12,026 bases of DNA from Croceibacterium_A sp044506885. Its GTDB lineage: Bacteria; Pseudomonadota; Alphaproteobacteria; Sphingomonadales; Sphingomonadaceae. A model generated the notes under the pieces. The model was not told where the DNA came from. It did not search any database and saw only the letters and a list, made by a program, of their open reading frames with translations. This document shows positions 1 to 8,446 of the stretch, in pieces. The stretch lies in the NCBI GenBank assembly GCA_044506885.1, contig JBIQKC010000059.1, positions 1 to 12,026 of the forward strand, in the 5' to 3' direction. A program made the translations under genes and the position numbers. The stretch's first letter is position 1; the number at the start of each line of letters is the position of its first letter.

Positions 1-616
1 CGAAGTTCTGGTTCTGGTTGTCGGGGTTCGACACCGAACCGACCGTGCCCATGCAATCGGCCCGCAGGTAACGCTGCTCGCCCGAGTTGAGGCGGACGAT
101 CACCATCCCGCGGTCGCGGCCGACGACCTGGACGTAGGTTCCGGCCGAACGCGCGATCTGGCCGCCCTTGCCCGGCTTCATCTCCACGTTGTGGCAGATG
201 GTGCCGACCGGCATCTGGCCCAGAAGCATGGCGTTGCCCGGCTTCGTGTCCACCCGCTCGCCGGCGATGACCTGATCGCCGGGGGCGAGCCGGTTCGGCG
301 CGAGGATATAGGCCAGTTCGCCGTCATCGTACTTGATGAGGGCGATGAACGCCGTGCGGTTCGGGTCGTACTCGATCCGCTCGACGGTCGCGGCCATGTC
401 CCACTTCCGACGCTTGAAGTCGATGAAGCGGTACTTCTGCTTGTGGCCGCCGGCCATTCCGCGCGAGGTGACGTGGCCCTTGTTGTTGCGCCCGCCGGTC
501 TTGCGCTTGCCTTCGGTCAGCGCCTTGACCGGCTTGCCCTTGTACAGGGCCGAGCGGTCGACGAGGATCAGGCCGCGCCGGGCGGGGCTGGTCGGGTTGT
601 AGTTCTTCAGTGCCAT
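1..616 (-). CDS. rplB: 50S ribosomal protein L2, C-terminus cut by window edge
   Basis: L2 is a primary 23S rRNA-binding protein next to the peptidyl-transferase centre and is needed for subunit association. About 205 codons are present, starting at the ATG at 616-614 (MALKNYNPTSPARRGLILVD) and open to the window edge. The family is about 275 residues, so roughly the last 70, including the conserved histidine region, lie outside. Recognisable L2 stretches include GGRNNKGHVTSRGMAGGHKQ and the SH3-like barrel section around GTYVQVVGRDRG. A GGAG ribosome-binding site lies 8 bases before the ATG, inside the end of rplW. Only 4 bases separate the rplW stop from this start, so translation is probably coupled. 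It is the last visible gene of the S10 operon; rpsS and rplV would be expected next. Confidence 0.97.
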   Translation of the reverse strand, partial: MALKNYNPTSPARRGLILVDRSALYKGKPVKALTEGKRKTGGRNNKGHVTSRGMAGGHKQKYRFIDFKRRKWDMAATVERIEYDPNRTAFIALIKYDDGELAYILAPNRLAPGDQVIAGERVDTKPGNAMLLGQMPVGTICHNVEMKPGKGGQIARSAGTYVQVVGRDRGMVIVRLNSGEQRYLRADCMGTVGSVSNPDNQNQNF

Positions 617-620
617 CGGA

Positions 621-935
621 TCAGCTCCGCGCGCCTTCGGTGATGTCGATCGAATCGCCCTCGGCGAGGGTCACGATCGCCTTCTTGATGTCGGAACGCT
701 TGTAGGGACGGCCCTTCCAGCGCTTGGTCTTGCCCTTCTGGACGATGGTGTTCACACCGGTGACCTTCACGCCCCAGAGCGCCTCCACCGCTTCCTTGAT
801 CTGCGGCTTGGTCGCATCGCCCGACACCTTGAAGACCACGCCGTTGTTCTCGGACAGCAGGGTGGACTTCTCGGTAATGTGCGGGGCGAGGATCACGTCG
901 TAGTGACGCGCATCTATTTCCTGCTTCTTGGCCAT
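621..935 (-). CDS. rplW: 50S ribosomal protein L23
   Basis: L23 (104 aa, normal length) sits at the exit of the peptide tunnel, where trigger factor and SRP dock. The sequence has the family hallmarks: the N-terminal DVILAPHITEKSTLL (about residues 13-27), the VEALWGVKVTGVNT core (about 50-63) and the basic KGKTKRWKGRPYKRSDIKKA extension that threads into 23S rRNA. The ATG at 935-933 overlaps the rplD TGA by one base (TGATG), a classic termination-reinitiation junction. A GGGAGGGG Shine-Dalgarno lies in the last codons of rplD. It belongs to the S10 operon between rplD and rplB. Confidence 0.98.
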   Translation of the reverse strand: MAKKQEIDARHYDVILAPHITEKSTLLSENNGVVFKVSGDATKPQIKEAVEALWGVKVTGVNTIVQKGKTKRWKGRPYKRSDIKKAIVTLAEGDSIDITEGARS

Positions 936-1573
936 CAGTTAGCCCCTCCCGGAAGAGCGAAGCGCGCCTCCAGCTTTTCGACCGCCGCCTTGGTCAGGAC
1001 CAGCGTGTCGTGCTTCAGGATGTCGTAGACGTTGGCGCCCACGGCCGGCAGTACGTTGACGCCCGGCAGGTTGCCGGCCGCCTTGCTGAAACCGCCATCC
1101 ACCGCGTCGCCGTCGATCACCAGCACCTTGCCGGCCCAGCCGTTCTTGCCGAACGCGGCGGCGAGCGCCTTGGTCTTGGCGTCCTTCAGTTCCAGCGAAT
1201 CGACGACCACCAGGCCGTCCTTCGCCTTGGCCGAAAGGGCCATCTTCAGGCCGAGCGCGCGGACCTTCTTGTTGAGCGACTGCTCGAACTCGCGCAGGCG
1301 CGCGCCGTGGGCCTTGCCGCCGCCGATGAAGATCGGCGCGCGACGATCGCCGTGGCGAGCCGTGCCGCCGCCCTTCTGGCGGCCCCACTTCTTGCCGGTG
1401 CGGGCGACGTCGGACCGTTCGCGGGTCGGACGCGCCGTGCCGCGCCGGTTCTCGAGCTGCCACGTAACGACGCGGTGCAGGATGTCGGCGCGCGGCTCGA
1501 CGCCGAACACGGCATCGTTGAGCTCGATGTCGCCGGCAGCCTTCCCGTCGAGTTTCTGGACCTTCACCTTCAC
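935..1573 (-). CDS. rplD: 50S ribosomal protein L4
   Basis: L4 (212 aa; about 200 in E. coli) binds domain I of 23S rRNA, and its extended loop lines the exit tunnel. That loop is clear at about residues 41-97, with ENRRGTARPTRERSDVARTG and GRQKGGGTARHGDRRAPIF. The start is GTG at 1573-1571, chosen because it begins the family N-terminus MKVKVQKLDG and is preceded by a strong AAGGAGG at 8 bases. That Shine-Dalgarno lies inside the acidic tail of rplC, whose stop is 3 bases upstream. In E. coli L4 represses its own operon by acting on the rpsJ leader; whether that happens here cannot be seen. The gene overlaps rplW by one base. Confidence 0.97.
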   Translation of the reverse strand: MKVKVQKLDGKAAGDIELNDAVFGVEPRADILHRVVTWQLENRRGTARPTRERSDVARTGKKWGRQKGGGTARHGDRRAPIFIGGGKAHGARLREFEQSLNKKVRALGLKMALSAKAKDGLVVVDSLELKDAKTKALAAAFGKNGWAGKVLVIDGDAVDGGFSKAAGNLPGVNVLPAVGANVYDILKHDTLVLTKAAVEKLEARFALPGGAN

Positions 1574-1576
1574 GGC

Positions 1577-2470
1577 TCAGCCCTCCTTGTCTTCACTGGC
1601 TTCGGGCTTGCCGCCCTCGGCCTCGTTGCTCTCTTCACCCATGGCGGGAGTGGTCTCGTCGCCAGCGCCGGCCTGCTGTTCGCGCAGCAGCTGCTCCTGC
1701 TGCTCGGCCGAAACCTCGGGCTGCACTTCGTGCTCGGCGGCCGCTTCGACCATGCCGGCGGGCGCTTCCTCGTGCTCGGGAGCGGTGCTCTTCTTCTCCA
1801 GGATCGCGCCGGGGAACGGCGCGCCTTCCGGAACCGGCAGCTTGACCGCGTCGCGGACCAGCAGCCAGCCGTTCTTCGCGCCGGGAACCGAACCACGCAC
1901 GAAGATCAGCCCGCGGGTCGCGTCGGTGCGCACCACCTCGAGGTTCTGCTGCGTGCGCTGGCGGTCGCCCATGTGGCCCGCCATCTTCTTGTTCTTGAAC
2001 ACCTTGCCCGGATCCTGGCGGTTGCCGGTCGAGCCGTGGGCGCGGTGGCTGATCGAAACGCCGTGCGTCGCGCGCATACCGCCGAAGCCCCAGCGCTTCA
2101 TCGCGCCGGCAAAGCCCTTGCCCTGCGTGTGCCCCGTGACGTCCACCATCTGGCCGGCGACGAAGTGCTCGGCGCTGATGGTGGCGCCGACCGGAAGCAG
2201 CGCTTCCTCGCTGTCGACGCGGAACTCCGCGACCTTCTTCTTCAGCGGCACCTGCGCCTTGGCGAAGTGCTCGCGCTGCGGCTTGGCGACGTTCTTCTGC
2301 TTGGCCTCGCCGCTGCCGACCTGAAGCGCGACGTAACCGTCACGTTCGGCGGTGCGGTGCGAGACCACCTGGCAATCTTCCAGCGCCAGGACGGTGACCG
2401 GCACGTGGCGGCCGTCCTCCTGGAACAGGCGGGTCATCCCGACTTTCTTTGCGATCACGCCCGTGCGCAT
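1577..2470 (-). CDS. rplC: 50S ribosomal protein L3 with long acidic C-terminal tail
   Basis: L3 folds onto 23S rRNA and reaches toward the peptidyl-transferase centre. The core runs from MRTGVIAKKVGMTRLFQEDG to about residue 221 and includes the tryptophan-finger region HTQGKGFAGAMKRWGFGGM (about 114-132) and the loop GSTGNRQDPGKVFKNKKMAG (146-165). Q152 is the probable counterpart of the glutamine methylated by PrmB in E. coli L3. The protein is 297 aa against 209 in E. coli. The excess is a C-terminal tail of about 75 residues, rich in Glu, Ala and Gln and ending in EASEDKEG, predicted to be disordered. The ATG at 2470-2468 has AAGGAG 7 bases upstream. The DNA coding for the tail also carries the rplD ribosome-binding site. 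Confidence 0.97.
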   Translation of the reverse strand: MRTGVIAKKVGMTRLFQEDGRHVPVTVLALEDCQVVSHRTAERDGYVALQVGSGEAKQKNVAKPQREHFAKAQVPLKKKVAEFRVDSEEALLPVGATISAEHFVAGQMVDVTGHTQGKGFAGAMKRWGFGGMRATHGVSISHRAHGSTGNRQDPGKVFKNKKMAGHMGDRQRTQQNLEVVRTDATRGLIFVRGSVPGAKNGWLLVRDAVKLPVPEGAPFPGAILEKKSTAPEHEEAPAGMVEAAAEHEVQPEVSAEQQEQLLREQQAGAGDETTPAMGEESNEAEGGKPEASEDKEG

Positions 2471-2632
2471 GATCAGACTCCTTCAACAGAGGCCTGCCGG
2501 GACCATCCCGAAAGGCGTGTTCAGCCCGATTGTCATGCATCGCCCCGTCCGGGCTGAGTTGCCTCCGCGAATGCGGAAGCGAGACGGGGGACGCAGCCCG
2601 GCTTACGCCGGCGGTATCCCTTGTCGATCAGC
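2471..2632 (-). promoter_or_regulatory. Structured rpsJ-rplC spacer, possible leader element
   Basis: This 162-base spacer inside the S10 operon holds no ORF of its own. It contains three inverted repeats. One is a 5-bp stem with a 4-base loop at 2598-2611 (CCGGC/GCCGG). One is a 5-bp stem near 2564-2577 (TCCGC/GCGGA). The third is an 8-bp perfect pair at 2521-2528 and 2550-2557 (TCAGCCCG/CGGGCTGA) enclosing 21 bases. None is followed by a T-run in the direction of transcription, so they do not look like intrinsic terminators. They could be RNA-processing, stability or autoregulatory structures for rplC. The function is inferred. Confidence 0.4.
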
Positions 2633-2944
2633 TCAGGCGAGCTTGATCTCGACGTTTACGCCGGCAGCCAGATCGAGCTTCATCAGCGCGTCGACCGTCT
2701 GGGCGTTGGGCTGCACGATGTCGAGCAGCCGCTTGTAGGTGCGCACCTCGAACTGCTCGCGCGACTTCTTGTCGATGTGCGGCCCGCGGTTCACGGTGAA
2801 CTTCTCGATGCGCGTCGGCAGAGGAATGGGGCCCCGGATGAGCGCGCCGGTACGACGGGCGGTTTCCGCGATCTCGCCGGTCGCCTGGTCGAGCACTCGG
2901 TGATCGAAGGCCTTCAGGCGAATGCGGATGTTCTGAGCTTCCAT
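2633..2944 (-). CDS. rpsJ: 30S ribosomal protein S10 / NusE
   Basis: S10 (103 aa, the same length as in E. coli) is a 30S head protein and, as NusE, pairs with NusB in transcription antitermination and with NusG in transcription-translation coupling. The sequence is canonical: IRIRLKAFDHRVLDQATGEI at the N-terminus, GPIPLPTRIEKFTVNRGPHI on the long ribosome-binding loop (about 38-57), and TVDALMKLDLAAGVNVEIKL at the end. The ATG at 2944-2942 has only a weak upstream ribosome-binding match (AGGA immediately before it). It heads the S10 half of the locus, 166 bases after tuf, behind two terminator-like hairpins. Confidence 0.98.
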   Translation of the reverse strand: MEAQNIRIRLKAFDHRVLDQATGEIAETARRTGALIRGPIPLPTRIEKFTVNRGPHIDKKSREQFEVRTYKRLLDIVQPNAQTVDALMKLDLAAGVNVEIKLA

Positions 2945-3006
2945 GTCCTACTACCGATGTCAAAGAGCCAAGGACGATCCCCATTGCCGGAGCCGGGCAA
3001 CCATCC

Positions 3007-3055
3007 AAAAAACAAGAGACCGCCCTGCCCGCCGGCATCTCCGGCTGTGGGGCGG
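3007..3055 (-). terminator. Intrinsic terminator or attenuator before rpsJ
   Basis: Read on the minus strand, a two-part hairpin is followed by a T-rich tail. The outer stem pairs 3050-3055 with 3020-3025 (CCGCCC/GGGCGG) and the inner stem pairs 3041-3045 with 3031-3035 (GCCGG/CCGGC). The tail reads TCTCTTGTTTTTT and ends with six T at 3012-3007. This has the layout of a Rho-independent terminator. It sits between tuf and rpsJ in a locus usually co-transcribed, so partial termination (attenuation) is as likely as a true operon end. Confidence 0.6.
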
Positions 3056-3062
3056 CCCCTCG

Positions 3063-3098
3063 AAAATCCCGGCCGGCAGGGCACGAATCCCTGCCGGC
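3063..3098 (-). terminator. Second terminator-like hairpin just after tuf
   Basis: A perfect 10-bp stem (GCCGGCAGGG/CCCTGCCGGC) with a 7-base loop occupies 3072-3098, starting 13 bases past the tuf stop codon. On the minus strand it is followed by a short T4 run at 3066-3063. Stem stability is high but the U-tract is short, so on its own it may act as an mRNA 3'-end stabiliser rather than an efficient terminator. Together with the hairpin at 3007-3055 it forms a tandem arrangement. Confidence 0.5.
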
Positions 3099-3110
3099 GC
3101 GGCGCCTATA

Positions 3111-4286
<1,176 letters not shown>

Positions 4287-4330
4287 TTCCTGTAACCTCT
4301 GTTCTTCAAGCTCGTTTCTGAAAGGGAATT

Positions 4331-4360
4331 GGCGGGCACCCGCTGATTCAGGCGCCCGCC
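4331..4360 (-). other. GC-rich hairpin in fusA-tuf spacer
   Basis: On the minus strand GGCGGGCGCC pairs with GGTGCCCGCC, a 10-bp stem with one G-U pair and a 10-base loop. It lies 20 bases after the fusA stop codon and 45 before the tuf start. No proper T-run follows (AATTCCCTTTC), so it is more likely a processing or stability element, or a weak attenuator, than a full terminator. EF-Tu is needed in excess over EF-G, and a 5' cap of this kind on the tuf section could help; that role is inference. Confidence 0.4.
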
Positions 4361-4379
4361 CCTAGACGGTGAACCTGCC

Positions 4380-6473
<2,094 letters not shown>

Positions 6474-6493
6474 GGAAAGTTCCTCGGATGGAC

Positions 6494-6538
6494 GGGGGCG
6501 CCCCGAAAGGCCGCCCCCATATGGTAACCAAAGTTACC
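6494..6538 (-). other. Two hairpins in rpsG-fusA spacer
   Basis: On the minus strand the 78-base spacer holds two hairpins. The first is a perfect 6-bp stem GGTAAC/GTTACC with a 4-base loop (6523-6538). The second is a GC-rich 7-bp stem GGGGGCG/CGCCCCC with an 11-base loop (6494-6518). The second ends 20 bases before the fusA ATG, just upstream of its GAGGAA site. No T-run follows either. They may set the level of fusA translation or protect cleaved mRNA ends; I cannot tell which. Confidence 0.4.
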
Positions 6539-6551
6539 GGTTAAAGACGTC

Positions 6552-7022
6552 CTACCAGCGGTAGTGCGAGAAGGCGCGGTTGGCGTCGGCCATGCGGTGC
6601 GTATCCTCGCGCTTCTTGACGGCGCTGCCGCGGTTGTTGGCCGCATCCATCAGCTCGCCCGAAAGGCGCGCGGCCATCGTGGTTTCCGCACGCCCGCGCG
6701 CGGCCGAGATCAGCCAGCGGATGGCGAGCGCCTGGGCGCGCTCCGGACGGACCTCGACCGGCACCTGGTACGTGGCGCCGCCGACCCGGCGCGAACGCAC
6801 TTCGACCTGCGGGGCGACATTGGCCAGCGCATCGTGGAACAGCGCGATCGGATCGGCCTTCGCACGGCTCTCGACCGTTTCGAGCGCGCCATAGACGATG
6901 CGCTCGGCAACGGACTTCTTCCCGTCGAGCATCAGGTTGTTCATGAACTTCGACAGGACCTGATCACCGAACTTGGGATCGGGCAGTATTTCCCGCTTCT
7001 CGGGACGACGACGACGTGACAT
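6552..7022 (-). CDS. rpsG: 30S ribosomal protein S7
   Basis: S7 (156 aa) nucleates assembly of the 30S head and contacts the E- and P-site tRNAs. The sequence is canonical from MSRRRRPEKREILPDPKFGD through SKFMNNLMLDGKKSVAERIV (about 24-43), the beta-hairpin VGGATYQVPVEVRPERAQAL (about 80-99), and the C-terminal helix ending AFSHYRW. The ATG at 7022-7020 has AAGGA 9 bases upstream. In E. coli S7 represses its operon by binding the rpsL-rpsG spacer; here that spacer is occupied by two REP-like palindromes, so the control may differ. Confidence 0.98.
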   Translation of the reverse strand: MSRRRRPEKREILPDPKFGDQVLSKFMNNLMLDGKKSVAERIVYGALETVESRAKADPIALFHDALANVAPQVEVRSRRVGGATYQVPVEVRPERAQALAIRWLISAARGRAETTMAARLSGELMDAANNRGSAVKKREDTHRMADANRAFSHYRW

Positions 7023-7059
7023 CGGATGAATTCCTTATCCTGCGCTCTGCCCTCTCTTT

Positions 7060-7087
7060 CGTCATTCCCGCAAAAGCGGGAACCTAG
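7060..7087 (+). repeat. REP-like palindrome, copy 1 (rpsL-rpsG spacer)
   Basis: A 28-base element begins CGTCATTCCCGC and contains a 7-bp stem TTCCCGC/GCGGGAA with an AAAA loop at 7065-7082. It matches copy 2 (7135-7162, opposite strand) at 24 of 28 positions. Sequences of the form CGTCATTCCCGCGAAAGCGG are, to my knowledge, dispersed in many copies in proteobacterial genomes. The G+C stem and loop differ from copy 2 mostly by compensating or loop changes. Confidence 0.8.
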
Positions 7088-7134
7088 AGCGGCAAGCAGA
7101 GCGCCTCAAAACCAAACCGACCCTTCGACCCGCC

Positions 7135-7162
7135 CTGGGTCCCCGCTTTCGCGGGGATGACG
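7135..7162 (-). repeat. REP-like palindrome, copy 2, inverted to copy 1
   Basis: The minus strand reads CGTCATCCCCGCGAAAGCGG and continues GGACCCAG, the same element as at 7060-7087 in the opposite orientation, 47 bases away. The hairpin TCCCCGC/GCGGGGA lies at 7140-7157. Two inverted copies this close resemble the doublet arrangement called REPIN, which can fold as one long stem. It lies 20 bases after the rpsL stop codon, so it would be transcribed into the rpsL 3' end and rpsG leader. Confidence 0.8.
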
Positions 7163-7182
7163 AGTGAAGAGCTGCGCGCTCC

Positions 7183-7554
7183 TTATTTGGGCCGCTTGGC
7201 CCCGTACTTGGAGCGGCTCTGCCTGCGGTCCTTGACGCCCTGCGTGTCGAGCACGCCGCGCAGCACGTGATAGCGCACGCCCGGAAGGTCGCGCACGCGG
7301 CCGCCGCGGATGAGGACCACGGAGTGCTCCTGAAGGTTGTGCCCTTCGCCCGGAATATAGGCGATCACTTCGCGCTGGTTGGTCAGGCGGATCTTGGCCA
7401 CCTTGCGCAGCGCCGAGTTCGGCTTCTTCGGGGTCGTGGTGTAGACACGGGTGCAGACGCCGCGCTTCTGCGGGTTCTGCTCCATCGCGGGGACCTTGCT
7501 CTTGGCCTTCTGCAAGGTGCGGCCCTTGCGGACCAGCTGGTTGATCGTCGGCAT
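7183..7554 (-). CDS. rpsL: 30S ribosomal protein S12
   Basis: S12 (123 aa) sits at the decoding centre and controls accuracy. Family motifs are MPTINQLVRKGRT, NPQKRGVCTRVYTTTPKKPN with K43 intact, GEGHNLQEHSVVLIRGG, and the C-terminus SRSKYGAKRPK. D89, the residue methylthiolated by RimO in E. coli, is conserved. Residue 88, lysine in E. coli, is arginine here (codon at 7293-7291), a change known to give streptomycin resistance in other bacteria. The ATG is at 7554-7552, with AAGG 7 bases upstream. It is the promoter-proximal gene of the locus, with a long structured leader. Confidence 0.98.
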   Translation of the reverse strand: MPTINQLVRKGRTLQKAKSKVPAMEQNPQKRGVCTRVYTTTPKKPNSALRKVAKIRLTNQREVIAYIPGEGHNLQEHSVVLIRGGRVRDLPGVRYHVLRGVLDTQGVKDRRQSRSKYGAKRPK

Positions 7555-7560
7555 CGAATA

Positions 7561-7629
7561 CCTTCACCTTTTTATCCAAACGGGCGGAATTGCCCGTTCG
7601 GGGTCGCCTCGTCCGGGCGAAGGTGAAGG
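7561..7629 (-). promoter_or_regulatory. rpsL leader stem covering the ribosome-binding region
   Basis: A perfect 10-bp inverted repeat joins 7620-7629 (minus-strand RNA CCTTCACCTT) to 7561-7570 (AAGGTGAAGG). The second arm includes the only Shine-Dalgarno candidate of rpsL, 6 to 7 bases before its ATG. The 49-base interval holds a nested 7-bp hairpin, AACGGGC/GCCCGTT with a 6-base loop (7579-7598). Folded this way, the RNA would hide the rpsL ribosome-binding site, the layout expected of a translational off-switch such as ribosomal-protein autoregulation. The pairing is seen directly; the role is inferred. Confidence 0.5.
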
Positions 7630-7752
7630 ACAAAGGATCATGCGCAACCGCCGGCGCGAAGCCGGGATCATTGCCGCACGAGCCTGAATCGCTCCACCCG
7701 CGCCGCAAAGCGCCGGGTTACTTTGACGGCTGCCCCGAGAGCGTTACCGCTC

Positions 7753-7788
7753 CAACAGAGAAAGGCCTTGCGTCTCTCGCGAAGGCCT
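7753..7788 (-). terminator. Terminator-like hairpin in the str leader
   Basis: On the minus strand AGGCCTT and AAGGCCT pair (7782-7788 with 7763-7769), then continue as CGC/GCG across one bulged base to a 5-base loop, about 10 bp in total. The T-rich stretch TTTCTCTGTT follows immediately. No minus-strand gene lies upstream within the window, so if the str promoter is farther out this would be a leader attenuator. Otherwise it may end transcription coming from beyond. Confidence 0.4.
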
Positions 7789-7858
7789 CCGGGACATGAC
7801 CGGCAATGTTCAGCTCTATCTGACCAAGGCCGGCCGAAACCCGCCACGGATGCGCGCG

Positions 7859-7887
7859 CCCTTAGGCGGGTTCGGGCGAAGGGTCAA
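7859..7887 (-). promoter_or_regulatory. Weak candidate promoter for the str operon
   Basis: On the minus strand TTGACC (7887-7882) is followed after exactly 17 bases by TAAGGG (7864-7859). The -35 matches the consensus at five of six positions and the -10 is poor. It would give a leader of about 300 bases upstream of rpsL, containing the hairpin at 7753-7788 and the stem at 7561-7629. Offered only as the best candidate seen. Confidence 0.2.
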
Positions 7888-7908
7888 GGAGGCGATCCGA
7901 ACGACATC

Positions 7909-7960
7909 CCGGACAGAACGGCCGGATAGAACGGCCGGATAGAACGGCCGGATAGAACGG
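7909..7960 (+). repeat. Four tandem 13-bp repeats upstream of DUF488 gene
   Basis: The unit CCGGATAGAACGG occurs four times head to tail with no spacer (7909-7921, 7922-7934, 7935-7947, 7948-7960). The first has one change, C for T at position 6. Each junction creates CGGCCG-type palindromic sequence. The array ends 43 bases before the DUF488 start. It could be a slippage-prone tandem repeat or an iterated protein-binding site; nothing nearby decides. Confidence 0.9.
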
Positions 7961-8003
7961 ACGCGCCGCGGGTTGTTCGGGAAACGACGGAGGAGACTTT
8001 CGC

Positions 8004-8381
8004 ATGACCGACCCGTCCGTTCCCGCTTCCAACCTGCGGCTCAAACGCGCCTACGAGCCCGCCGGACCGGGGGATGGCGCGCGCATCCTGGTCGACCGGC
8101 TGTGGCCGCGCGGAGTAAGCAAGGCGAAGGCCGCGCTCGACGACTGGGTCAAGGACATCGCCCCAAGCACGGAACTGCGCAAGTGGTTCGGCCACGATCC
8201 CGCGCGCTGGAGCGAATTCCAGCGCCGCTATCGCGCCGAGCTGCGCGGACAAGCGAAAGCGCTCGACAGTCTGCGCGAGCGCGCAAGGGCGGGCGTGGTG
8301 ACGCTGGTCTACGGCGCGCACGACGAAGAGCATAACGACGCAGTGGTCCTGCGGGGGGTGCTGCTCGGCGAAGACGAGTAA
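8004..8381 (+). CDS. DUF488 family protein, YeaO type
   Basis: This 125-aa protein belongs to the DUF488 family, YeaO-like branch, whose biochemical function is not established. The diagnostic stretches are all present: RILVDRLWPRGVSK (27-40), DIAPSTELRKWFGHDP (51-66), WSEFQRRYRAEL (69-80) and VTLVYGAHDEEHNDAVVLRG (99-118). The length fits the family (about 115-125 aa). The ATG at 8004 has a strong GGAGGAGA about 8 bases upstream, which decides the start. It stands alone: the gene-free rpsL leader is behind it and a convergent GNAT gene is ahead, with a shared hairpin between. There is no signal peptide or membrane segment, so it is cytoplasmic. Confidence 0.9.
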   Translation: MTDPSVPASNLRLKRAYEPAGPGDGARILVDRLWPRGVSKAKAALDDWVKDIAPSTELRKWFGHDPARWSEFQRRYRAELRGQAKALDSLRERARAGVVTLVYGAHDEEHNDAVVLRGVLLGEDE

Positions 8382-8413
8382 GCGGGTGGCCGCGGCGCCG
8401 GGCGCCGGAACCA

Positions 8414-8432
8414 GCGTTGGCATCACCAACGC
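8414..8432. terminator. Hairpin between convergent DUF488 and GNAT genes
   Basis: A perfect 7-bp stem GCGTTGG/CCAACGC with a 5-base loop lies in the 65-base gap between two convergent genes. On the + strand it is followed by the pyrimidine-rich CCCTTCCGCCTTCTT, so it could serve DUF488 best. A second small stem GCCTT/AAGGC (8440-8453) overlaps the GNAT stop codon. There is no true T-run, so efficiency is uncertain. Confidence 0.5.
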
Positions 8433-8446
8433 CCCTTCCGCCTTCT

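Larger units (their letters stand above)
7555..8003. other. Gene-free region between rpsL and the DUF488 gene
   Basis: About 450 bases separate the divergent rpsL and DUF488 starts. The short open frames here on both strands have no recognisable protein wording, no family composition and no good ribosome-binding sites, so I do not call genes. I see no tRNA or rRNA. What it holds is the rpsL leader stem (7561-7629), a small hairpin CCGGC/GCCGG at 7651-7665, a terminator-like hairpin at 7753-7788, a possible minus-strand promoter at 7859-7887 and a 13-bp tandem repeat at 7909-7960. Confidence 0.7.

Noticed and set aside
1010..2557. Long + strand open frame opposite rplD and rplC
   Set aside because: It is a codon-phase shadow in GC-rich DNA: no ribosome-binding site, Arg/Ala/Leu-rich nonsense, fully antisense to two certain genes.
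2958..2963. TTGACA on the minus strand before rpsJ as a promoter
   Set aside because: A -10 at the proper spacing would fall inside the rpsJ coding region, and none resembling TATAAT is there.
7723..7751. + strand promoter (TTGACG) for the DUF488 gene
   Set aside because: The -35 is good but no acceptable -10 lies at 15-19 bases, and the start would be over 240 bases from the gene.
7909..7960. Short CRISPR-like array
   Set aside because: The 13-bp units are directly joined with no spacers and there are no cas genes nearby.
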